Positions 7,101-11,790 of a stretch of DNA of 11,790 bases are shown piece by piece. The first letter of the stretch is position 1; every line of letters starts with the position of its first letter. The translations under genes and the position numbers were made by a program. The DNA is from an uncultured Desulfobacterales bacterium (GTDB lineage Bacteria > Desulfobacterota > Desulfobacteria > Desulfobacterales > G020354645), in assembly GCA_947259865.1 (NCBI GenBank), contig CAMYNZ010000077.1, forward strand, positions 1-11,790, written 5' to 3'. The notes beneath the pieces are model-generated. The model made no database searches, was not told the origin of the DNA, and saw only the letters and a list, made by a program, of their open reading frames with translations.

Positions 7101-8551
7101 CGGCCGATGCCGGGCTGGAAACCCGGGTCGAAGCCTTTCTGGATATTGTCAATGCTTACCGACAACTGGTGGCCAATCATAAGATCCCGCCCAAAGAGCA
7201 CACATTCGTGCCGGCTCGCACAGTTATGGAAAACAATGCCCTCAAAATCATTAACTCAGACGGCGAGATTTTGCCCATGGAAGATCCTCGCGTAACCGTG
7301 CTGCTGCCTTCCATGGGACAAATGGCCTCAGAAGCATTTGCCGCGATTTTGAGAGGATCGGGCTTGAAGGCCAAAGCGCATAAACAGGCTGACGAAGCCA
7401 TCCTGAAACTGGGTCGGGCCAATACCTCCTGTAAGGAATGCCTGCCACTCATCCTTACAACCGGAACGCTGCTCAGTTATATCCAAAATACTAAACGCCC
7501 CGAAGAGATACTGGTGTATTTTTTTGCCACCGGAACCGGTCCTTGTCGATTCGGTCAGTATTATATTTTCATGGAGGATTTAATAAAACGGCTCGAAATA
7601 CCCGATGTGGCACTATTTACCCTGTCCAGTGAAGATTCTTATGTGGGTCTGGACAAGGATTTCGATCGACAGGGTTGGTGGGCCGTTGTCGTATCCGATG
7701 TTATGGAAGACATTCGTTCCATGATTATGGCCAATGCCTCAGACACGGACAGGTCCATGGCGGTGTACGACAAAGAGTGGCAAAAAATATTGGTTGCATT
7801 GGAAAAAGGTCAGTTTGAAGTGCTTGAGCAACAGCTTGAGCAAACGGCCGAAAAACTGCGCGGTCTTCCCATGAAGCAACCACCGCAAGCGGTGCCCACC
7901 ATTACCTTAACCGGTGAAATATTTGTTCGCCGGGATGCCCTGTCACGGCAATATCTGACGGAACGTCTGGCCGAAAAAGGATTTGCCACGGTCTGTTCGC
8001 CAATTGCTGAGTGGGTCCAATATTGCAACTACATGGTAGATCAAGGAATTAGTTCCAACGGATTTAACCTGAAGCAGAAGCTGAAAATAAAGCTTCGCAA
8101 TTTATTCCAAAACCGCTACGAAAAGCAAATCAAATTAACGCTGTCGCGCTCGGGGCTGGTGCATGCAGACCCACTTAAGGTGGAAGAATTTATAAATAAT
8201 GCCAGCCCGCATATATCGCAGGATCTGGCTGGAGAGGCCGTTTTAACCATCGGAGGATCCCTGACCGAGGTCGTTACCCACTCCTGCGGTGTAATCGCCA
8301 TTGGTCCATTCGGCTGCATGCCCAACCGCCTGTCAGAATCTATTCTAAACGAGACCATGAACCGCGATGACAAACTGGCCACTGATCCCAAAAATAAGCA
8401 ACTGCGAACCGTCCTCACGGACGTGGAGGAGTTGCCATTTTTGGCAATTGAAAGTGATGGCTCGCCATTTCCGCAACTCATCCATGCCCAGCTGGAAAGC
8501 TTCTGTCTGCGCGCCAAACGGCTGCATGACATTATACACAACGGTCATTAG
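4151..8551 (+). CDS. Acyl-CoA dehydratase activase / HgdB-like fusion protein
   Basis: A 1466-residue cytoplasmic fusion with no signal peptide or membrane segment. Order: BcrAD/BadFG-type ATPase domain A (about 15-275); ATPase domain B (about 323-590); a cysteine cluster (C615, C622, C626, C644); a DUF2229-like region (about 693-915); and a HgdB (2-hydroxyglutaryl-CoA dehydratase D component)-like region (about 1045-1400). Domain B has GLDVGSTTTK (326-335), IGGQDAK (430-436), NEACSAGTG (451-459) and C494. Domain A has the parallel KCASGTG (147-153) and C186, but altered nucleotide motifs. The C-terminal part shows CKEC (C1094, C1097), GPCRFG (C1132), and C1379 and C1389. In the family, ATP hydrolysis drives a single low-potential electron from the activase [4Fe-4S] cluster to an Fe-S acceptor, allowing dehydration or another difficult reduction; double-cubane cluster proteins are related. 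The substrate is unknown, and no CoA-transferase or dehydratase partner genes are nearby. The nearest downstream gene is a flavoprotein 224 bases away. Confidence 0.93.
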   Translation: MQFKQSDRKSGTFKSLGICLGASTISIVHLEQELDANGRSGKAVPQNLRIVNYHLHPHEGDPKKTLRLAIKDLDLHSFDRIAATGRKFRYFVNLSSIPEPEAVEYAYQFVKHQDIDSPAVVSAGGETFMVYALDGSGRISNVITGNKCASGTGEFFLQQLRRMDVSLDEAAQWAAVEEPHHVSGRCSVFCKSDCTHATNKGIPKPRVTAGLCKMMANKILELLKKVERRNLMVTGGTALNRMMIEYLRQEIPGLIVPEEAPYFEALGAALWALEHPTNPYPGHEQLFVSGAASFDTLPPLQDFMDQVQFKTMETGQIRPGDTCILGLDVGSTTTKAILLRTDDDAMLASIYLRTSGDPVGASRNCYRALLDQVNKHVDPSQISIIGLGVCGSGRQIAGLHALTDGVINEIIAHATAAVYFDAGVDTIFEIGGQDAKYTYITNAVPSDYAMNEACSAGTGSFLEESAYETLGVKMEEIADVALQGKQPPNFNDQCAAFIASDIKNAIHEGVEHEDIVAGLVYSICMNYSNRVKGNRPVGDKVFMQGGVCYNKTVPLAMASLVGKPIIVPPEPGLMGAFGVALEVKKRIETGLINKQPFSLETLANREVAYDKTFVCKGGREKCDRRCEIAMIEIEGKKYPFGGACNRYYNLRRNVRYDVEKLDLVRLRQKLIFEKYGVKTPQEIGYKRKGAVGFNRSFLVNNYYPLYSNFFAALGYEVVLPDVASQEGIDQRNAAFCYPAELAHGFFYQLLESENQLDFLFLPHFKAVPNLDDNGASQSQVCPLVQGETFFLQTTFRKKIAQIAQKGTKVLAPLLNLTEGLDNARDPLIKTAKQMGIGRKAAEKAFEKALQQQENCFAEMKKIGQHVLSELESDPEKFAVVIFSRPYNGLVEEAHMGIPHKFASRGILAIPLDFLPFDEERSKRHMYWGMGKLIMKAGRLVMRHPQLFGTYITNFSCGPDSFVIGFFREIMGRKPSLTLELDSHTADAGLETRVEAFLDIVNAYRQLVANHKIPPKEHTFVPARTVMENNALKIINSDGEILPMEDPRVTVLLPSMGQMASEAFAAILRGSGLKAKAHKQADEAILKLGRANTSCKECLPLILTTGTLLSYIQNTKRPEEILVYFFATGTGPCRFGQYYIFMEDLIKRLEIPDVALFTLSSEDSYVGLDKDFDRQGWWAVVVSDVMEDIRSMIMANASDTDRSMAVYDKEWQKILVALEKGQFEVLEQQLEQTAEKLRGLPMKQPPQAVPTITLTGEIFVRRDALSRQYLTERLAEKGFATVCSPIAEWVQYCNYMVDQGISSNGFNLKQKLKIKLRNLFQNRYEKQIKLTLSRSGLVHADPLKVEEFINNASPHISQDLAGEAVLTIGGSLTEVVTHSCGVIAIGPFGCMPNRLSESILNETMNRDDKLATDPKNKQLRTVLTDVEELPFLAIESDGSPFPQLIHAQLESFCLRAKRLHDIIHNGH

Positions 8552-8586
8552 AACAGGGATCTGGGTATTTTTTTAAGACAAGATGC

Positions 8587-8600
8587 CAGGCTATAGCCTG
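8587..8600. repeat. Perfect 14-base palindrome
   Basis: CAGGCTATAGCCTG is fully self-complementary; as RNA it gives a CAGGC/GCCTG stem with a TATA loop. It sits 36 bases past the stop of the fusion gene. Only three T follow, so it is a poor intrinsic terminator; a weak terminator, protein-binding dyad or mRNA-end protecting hairpin are the options. Confidence 0.4.
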
Positions 8601-8640
8601 TTTAGCCTCGCTTAGTATTCCCTGTTCGATATTCGACTCG

Positions 8641-8688
8641 GCTGCCTTCGACATGAGCTCAGGCCGAATGTAGCTCGTCGCAGGCTGC
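8641..8688. repeat. REP-like imperfect inverted repeat
   Basis: The left arm (8641-8659, GCTGCCTTCGACATGAGCT) pairs with the right arm (8672-8688, AGCTCGTCGCAGGCTGC): 15 of 17 aligned positions match, with a 2-base bulge (AT) and a 12-base loop. The CTTCGACA..GAGCTCAGGCCGAAT core resembles dispersed palindromic repeats of the CTTCGACAAGCTCAGG type found in many bacterial genomes. Only one copy is in this window, so repeat-family membership is an inference. Confidence 0.5.
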
Positions 8689-8775
8689 GGTTCAAAAGAA
8701 TTGCCTCGATTCCTGAATCAGATGACGGTACTATATTGGAAGCACCCTTAAGACCAACGTCAAAGGCGCGAATGA

Positions 8776-9387
8776 ATGAACGGGTCTGCCAATCAGGAAA
8801 TCATACAACTCCCCGAACCTGTTTTGAACGGTGCCCTATCCGTCGAAAAAGCTCTCGTCGCCAGAAGATCCGTCAGATATTACGCCGCTTTACCCCTGAC
8901 ACTGGCCGAGTTATCGCAGATCCTGTGGGCCGCCCAGGGTCTTTCCGGTCCAAGCGGTTTAAGAACAACTCCTTCGGCCGGGGCCCTCTACCCCCTTGAA
9001 GTTTACATCCTGGCCGGAAACGTGACGGGTTTGACTTCGGGTATGTATAAATATGGTTGTGCGGGTCATGTTTTAATGAGGACCGGGAAAAAGGACAAAA
9101 GAGCAGAACTTTATAATGCGGCCTTGAGACAGGGTCCGATAAAAAGCGCTCCGGTGATCTTGATAATTTGTGCCGTGTATGAACGGATGACCGCAAAATA
9201 TGGTCAACGAGGAATCCGATATACAGACATGGAGGCCGGACATGCGTCTCAAAATGTTTACTTACAAACAGAATCTTTGGGGCTGGTCACACTGGCCATC
9301 GGGGCTTTTCATGATTCCAAAGTAAAAAAGATCGTTAATATGCCAAAAGCTGAACGGCCGTTGTATCTGATGCCGATTGGAAAATAA
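8776..9387 (+). CDS. SagB-type nitroreductase-family flavoprotein
   Basis: A 203-residue protein of the FMN-dependent nitroreductase superfamily, in the SagB-type branch. RRSVRYY (30-36) is the N-terminal FMN-binding motif, LTLAELSQILWAAQG (41-55) the typical following helix, and PSAGALYPLE (66-75) the branch signature. The C-terminal MEAGHASQNVYLQ and YLMPIG blocks are also standard. Relatives oxidise peptide azolines or reduce small molecules with NAD(P)H; with no YcaO-type cyclodehydratase or precursor peptide gene nearby, a peptide-maturation role is not supported, and the substrate is unknown. Many close relatives carry an N-terminal signal peptide; this one has none, so it appears cytoplasmic. 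TGA at 8773-8775 stops the frame immediately upstream, which fixes ATG 8776 as the earliest start; AAAGG at 8762-8766 is a modest ribosome site. The next gene is convergent. Confidence 0.88.
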   Translation: MNGSANQEIIQLPEPVLNGALSVEKALVARRSVRYYAALPLTLAELSQILWAAQGLSGPSGLRTTPSAGALYPLEVYILAGNVTGLTSGMYKYGCAGHVLMRTGKKDKRAELYNAALRQGPIKSAPVILIICAVYERMTAKYGQRGIRYTDMEAGHASQNVYLQTESLGLVTLAIGAFHDSKVKKIVNMPKAERPLYLMPIGK

Positions 9388-9441
9388 CTTCAAGAAGTGG
9401 TTTCTTGCCACACGAACAAGGAATCAATCCGAATTATAACC

Positions 9442-9473
9442 GGCAAACGGGCCAACGGGTTCAACGGGCCAAC
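9442..9473 (+). repeat. Four-copy G-tract tandem repeat (GGG(N)YCAAC)
   Basis: Adjacent units GGCAAAC (9442-9448), GGGCCAAC (9449-9456), GGGTTCAAC (9457-9465) and GGGCCAAC (9466-9473) lie between two convergent genes. Four evenly spaced G-tracts on the plus strand could allow a two-layer G-quadruplex. The units echo the GGGTTCA heptamers at 2434-2453, suggesting one family of degenerate short arrays. Just upstream, overlapping hairpins CAAGAA/TTCTTG (9391-9407) and GTGG/CCAC (9397-9411) exclude each other and lack T-runs, so no clear terminator is present. Confidence 0.6.
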
Positions 9474-9482
9474 CTATCTCCC

Positions 9483-10769
9483 CTACTTTTCATCATCACT
9501 GCGGGCAACTTGAATTCCTTTTTCATGATCAACAGTGGCCAATATAAGCCCGCCAACAAAAAAGAAAATAACAATTGCCAAAATACTTATCCTGCTTGTA
9601 CCCGTTAATTGCCCGACGATACCAAATAGCAGGGGCCCAGCGATACCTGCAAATTTGCTGCTCACATTATAAAAACCAAAAAATTCTGCTGATTTAGATA
9701 GCGGCGACATGGAGCCATACATAGATCTGCTAAGAGCCTGGGTTCCACCTTGAACCATTGAAACCAAAAAAGCCAGAAGCCAGAAATGTAAGGGCGTTTT
9801 CATGAAATATCCCAGAAAGGCAATGATTGTATAAACACCCAAGGCAAGAAGGATCGAATTTTTGGTTCCAATTCTGTTGGGTAACCTGCCAAATAACAAG
9901 GTAAATGGAAATCCAAGGAATTGCACCATAAGGATGGCTCCGCGCAGATGAATCCCGCCAATCCCAACTTCCGCTCCAAAAATCACAGCCATAATAATGA
10001 TGGTTCCAACACCGTCATTATAGATCCAAAAGGCTACCAAAAACTTTATTAAATCTTTAAATCTCCTGATATCCCTGAATGTCCTTTTCAGTCTCTGATA
10101 TCCGGCCACAACAGGATTAGAGCTTTCATCTTTCGAACGGATTGCGGGAGGCTCGGAAACATTCTTGAAAATGGGTATGGAAAAAATCGCCCACCAGATA
10201 GCAACGGTAAGAAAAGATATTCTTGCACCCCATTCCATATTTGGTATACCAAAAAGGCTACCTTTTTGTATCATAAGGAAATTGATCGCCAACAGAATTC
10301 CACCGCCCAAATATCCATAGGCGTATCCCCCCGCAGAAACTCTATCAATTTCATCTGGCCTGGCTACGTGGGGCAAAAGGCTATCGTAAAAAATATTGGC
10401 GCCCCCAAAACCTATTCTTCCAAAAATGTATAAAAGTGAGGCATATAACCACATACCACTTCCAATACCAATTAATAGCGCCGTAGTTAAAATGCCAATA
10501 ACGGCGAACCCACCCAGAAATTTTTTCTTTGCAGCAGAATGATCCCCAATCGCCCCCAGGATAGGTGCAGTGACTGCAATAGTAAACATAGCTATTGTAT
10601 TGGAATATGCCCAATAACTGGTTGCAATTGTTTTATCCGGCAGTGTCGAACCCGCCACAAGGCTATAAAATTCAGGTAGTACGGCTGCCATTATGGTTGT
10701 TGCAAATGCTGAATTTGCCCAATCGTACATCTTCCAACTTCTGATTATCTTTTTACGGTCCTTATTCAT
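9483..10769 (-). CDS. UMF1-family MFS transporter (Atg22-like)
   Basis: A 428-residue polytopic inner-membrane protein with about 12 transmembrane segments, matching the UMF1/Atg22-like branch of the major facilitator superfamily. Landmarks are YDWANSAF (15-22), the first-loop APILGAIGDH motif with a basic KKK stretch, FYDSLLPHVA and SAGGYAYGYLGGG in the first half, QGGTQALSRS (340-349) and EFFGFYN (362-368), then GPLLFG and a hydrophobic C-terminus. Fungal Atg22 exports amino acids from the vacuole; bacterial members have no settled substrate, so amino acid or small-solute efflux is only a guess. The ATG at 10767-10769 is preceded on the minus strand by AGGGAT about six bases away. By eye the gene is AT-richer than the activase fusion, which could reflect a different history. 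It is convergent with the nitroreductase gene and divergent from the lipoprotein gene. Confidence 0.9.
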   Translation of the reverse strand: MNKDRKKIIRSWKMYDWANSAFATTIMAAVLPEFYSLVAGSTLPDKTIATSYWAYSNTIAMFTIAVTAPILGAIGDHSAAKKKFLGGFAVIGILTTALLIGIGSGMWLYASLLYIFGRIGFGGANIFYDSLLPHVARPDEIDRVSAGGYAYGYLGGGILLAINFLMIQKGSLFGIPNMEWGARISFLTVAIWWAIFSIPIFKNVSEPPAIRSKDESSNPVVAGYQRLKRTFRDIRRFKDLIKFLVAFWIYNDGVGTIIIMAVIFGAEVGIGGIHLRGAILMVQFLGFPFTLLFGRLPNRIGTKNSILLALGVYTIIAFLGYFMKTPLHFWLLAFLVSMVQGGTQALSRSMYGSMSPLSKSAEFFGFYNVSSKFAGIAGPLLFGIVGQLTGTSRISILAIVIFFFVGGLILATVDHEKGIQVARSDDEK

Positions 10770-10852
10770 TTTTTATCCCTGACAGGGTTGGATCCAAAAG
10801 AAGAAATATAACGATTTAGAATATTTCACTAACGCTTTACTAGCAGTGTCAA

Positions 10853-10880
10853 ACTATGTCCGCTAAAGCTATATTGTCAA
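10853..10880 (-). promoter_or_regulatory. Candidate promoter for the MFS gene
   Basis: On the minus strand a perfect TTGACA (10875-10880) is followed after 16 bases by CATAGT (10853-10858; 4/6 to TATAAT). A second perfect TTGACA (10847-10852) lies just downstream without a good -10 at normal spacing. The leader would be about 75-80 bases. Moderate to weak support. Confidence 0.35.
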
Positions 10881-10999
10881 GAATAACTTTCAGTGCCCTG
10901 AATGCTTCCAATTTGAAAATATTAGGCGTAGAAAACCCTTAAGCAAGGCCCGTTCACAGCTCTGGAGTATAGCAGCTAAATGTATGTTTTTATTTGCGC

Positions 11000-11028
11000 T
11001 TGATTAAACCTTTGTTTTCTCATATAAT
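11000..11028 (+). promoter_or_regulatory. Sigma70-type promoter for the LPP20 lipoprotein gene
   Basis: TTGATT (11000-11005; 4/6 to TTGACA) is followed by exactly 17 bases and a perfect TATAAT (11023-11028). Transcription would start near 11035, giving a leader of about 79 bases. This is the best promoter match in the window. Confidence 0.6.
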
Positions 11029-11113
11029 CTCGCTGCCGGTTCGAGTCTGATAAACTAAAAAAATTCGCTGACCAGCCAGACCGAAGGTTAATATCAGAAA
11101 AGGAAGCGGAGAT

Positions 11114-11569
11114 ATGGGGGCGCTAAAAAATCTGTGCTCAGGTCTGATCGTCATCTTAATAACTGTCGCCGGATCCGGTTGTGCCACCAGCCCACAACCC
11201 AAATCGGCTTCGATCCCGGACTGGTTGGATGCCGTACCAAAGGATAATAAATATTTTTATGCCGTCGGAATATCCGGCCAAACCCGCCAGGCCAAAAATG
11301 CCTGGGATCAGGCGATCCTCAGGGCCCGGGCTGAACTTGGCAAAACTATTATTACCCATGTTACCAGTCAGGATTTAATCATCTCCTCCACCCGCGGGGA
11401 GTATGCCAGACAGGTAATAAAAGCCTTATCAGATACTGAGCTTAATTTCACCGAAGTAACCGAACGATGGTGGGACCGCCTGGGGAATTACGGGCCTGCC
11501 AATTATTATTATGTGCTCGTCAGACTTGAAAAAAAGCGGGCCGAACAGATATTAAAAGATTTGAAGTAG
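11114..11569 (+). CDS. LPP20-family outer-membrane lipoprotein
   Basis: A 151-residue protein with a lipoprotein signal: basic K5, hydrophobic core (about 10-19) and lipobox GSGC with C23 as the acylation site. The -3 residue is Gly and not the usual Leu, which the lipobox rules tolerate. Residue 24 is Ala, not Asp, which in enterobacteria would favour sorting to the outer membrane. The mature part begins with a short linker and PDWLDAVP, then YFYAVGIS, an Ala/Arg-rich helix (AILRARAELGKTI) and a C-terminal NYYYVLVRLEKKRAEQIL, the pattern of the LPP20 domain named after a Helicobacter pylori antigen. The biochemical role is unknown; surface-envelope or stress-related functions are typical guesses. 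ATG 11114 has AGGAAG at 11101-11106, seven bases upstream. It appears to be a single-gene unit behind its own promoter. Confidence 0.85.
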   Translation: MGALKNLCSGLIVILITVAGSGCATSPQPKSASIPDWLDAVPKDNKYFYAVGISGQTRQAKNAWDQAILRARAELGKTIITHVTSQDLIISSTRGEYARQVIKALSDTELNFTEVTERWWDRLGNYGPANYYYVLVRLEKKRAEQILKDLK

Positions 11570-11613
11570 TCTTTAGCCTGGTCTTAAAATTTCTTTTCCG
11601 ATAGTTTCAGGCG

Positions 11614-11643
11614 TGCACCGGCCCCCGGTCCAGGGACATTTTT
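11614..11643 (+). terminator. Possible terminator after the lipoprotein gene
   Basis: TG-C-ACCGG (11614-11621) pairs with CCGGT-C-CA (11625-11632) around a CCC loop, giving seven pairs with one C/C mismatch. A five-T run (11639-11643) follows after six bases, farther than in a classic intrinsic terminator. It lies about 45 bases past the lipoprotein stop codon. Confidence 0.28.
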
Positions 11644-11717
11644 CTACCGGCAAAATACCAAATAATTACCGAGCAGGTCTCGAAAACGCCGACTTCTGAT
11701 CAATTTAACCCCTGCTG

Positions 11718-11789
11718 CTAAAAACTTGCTACCTCCCGCAAAAGACCCACCCGCCCTTTGTCATCAAAAAACACTGGAAAGCTCATCTT
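11718..11789 (-). CDS. Possible 3' end of a minus-strand gene at the right edge
   Basis: On the minus strand one frame is open from the right edge for 23 codons, ending in TAG (11718-11720), and reads as ordinary protein: it includes FPVFFDDKGRVGLL. The other two minus frames stop within the first few codons. It could be the C-terminus of a gene convergent with the lipoprotein gene. I do not recognise it, and 23 open codons are easily reached by chance. Confidence 0.2.
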   Translation of the reverse strand, partial: KMSFPVFFDDKGRVGLLREVASF

Positions 11790-11790
11790 G

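Larger units (their letters stand above)
8552..8775 (+). other. Spacer between the fusion gene and the nitroreductase gene
   Basis: 224 bases with no ORF worth calling. It holds a T-run (about 8568-8574) without a stem in front, a 14-base palindrome (8587-8600), a long imperfect hairpin (8641-8688), and TATATT at 8732-8737, which resembles a -10 box but lacks a good -35. The palindrome and hairpin could end the fusion transcript or be repeat-family insertions, so I would not assume that the fusion and nitroreductase genes are co-transcribed. Confidence 0.5.
10770..11113. other. Divergent intergenic region, 344 bases
   Basis: AT-rich spacer between the divergent MFS and lipoprotein genes. I see no ORF worth calling. 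It holds a candidate minus-strand promoter (10853-10880), a good plus-strand promoter (11000-11028), and an 11-base inverted repeat CCCTGACAGGG (10777-10787) that overlaps the MFS ribosome site on the minus strand and could be a small operator or a chance dyad. The stretch from about 10900 to 10995 shows nothing I recognise. Confidence 0.6.

Noticed and set aside
8568..8575. T-run after the fusion gene as an intrinsic terminator
   Set aside because: No stable stem lies directly upstream of the T-run.
8776..9387. Nitroreductase plus neighbours as an azole-peptide (SagBCD-like) cluster
   Set aside because: No YcaO cyclodehydratase, docking protein or small precursor peptide gene is visible on either side.
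9391..9411. Overlapping CAAGAA/TTCTTG and GTGG/CCAC hairpins as a bidirectional terminator
   Set aside because: The stems are short, mutually exclusive and not followed by T-runs on either strand.
9405..9608. 67-codon plus-strand frame across the G-tract repeat and MFS 3' end
   Set aside because: It consists of the repeat followed by sequence antisense to the MFS gene, with no recognisable domain.

Overview
The window looks like chromosomal DNA from an anaerobic Gram-negative bacterium, most likely a Desulfobacterota (Desulfobacterales-like) lineage. This is an inference. It rests on a DamX-type SPOR protein, a MurJ-family flippase and an LPP20-type outer-membrane lipoprotein (all Gram-negative envelope genes), together with a 1466-residue activase/dehydratase fusion of a kind typical of strict anaerobes. 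GC content looks moderate, and the spacers are visibly AT-richer. I see no rRNA, tRNA, CRISPR array, insertion sequence or phage gene.

Layout. 2-751 (+): C-terminal part of a membrane-anchored SPOR-domain protein that enters from the left edge. 793-2370 (-): a MurJ/MviN-family flippase, convergent with it. 2371-2780: a 410-base spacer with a small G-rich tandem repeat and an orphan hairpin plus T-run. 2781-3872 (+): an AI-2E/PerM-family membrane protein. 4151-8551 (+): a fusion of two tandem BcrAD/BadFG-type ATPase domains, a cysteine cluster, a DUF2229-type region and a HgdB-like region; it starts at TTG behind a perfect Shine-Dalgarno and a possible 19-codon leader ORF. 8552-8775: a spacer holding a REP-like hairpin and a 14-base palindrome. 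8776-9387 (+): a SagB-type nitroreductase-family flavoprotein. 9388-9482: a spacer with a G-tract tandem repeat. 9483-10769 (-): a UMF1/Atg22-like MFS transporter. 11114-11569 (+): an LPP20-family lipoprotein behind a good sigma70-type promoter. 11570-11790: mostly non-coding, possibly with the last codons of a minus-strand gene at the edge.

How the genes relate. Strand alternates often and most spacers exceed 200 bases, so this reads as a row of mostly single-gene units and not a pathway operon. Several products act at the envelope (SPOR protein, MurJ-like flippase, PerM-like and UMF1 membrane proteins, LPP20 lipoprotein), but nothing in the sequence ties them together.

The most interesting gene is the 4.4-kb activase/dehydratase fusion. 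Its two ATPase domains each keep a cysteine pair spaced like the pair in the HgdC activator, but only the second keeps the canonical nucleotide-site residues. This suggests an intramolecular pseudo-dimer sharing one [4Fe-4S] cluster, fused to its own electron acceptor, with no substrate-specific partner genes nearby. The family is known in outline; its physiological reaction is, as far as I know, largely unassigned. I did not see a clearly new multi-gene system here.
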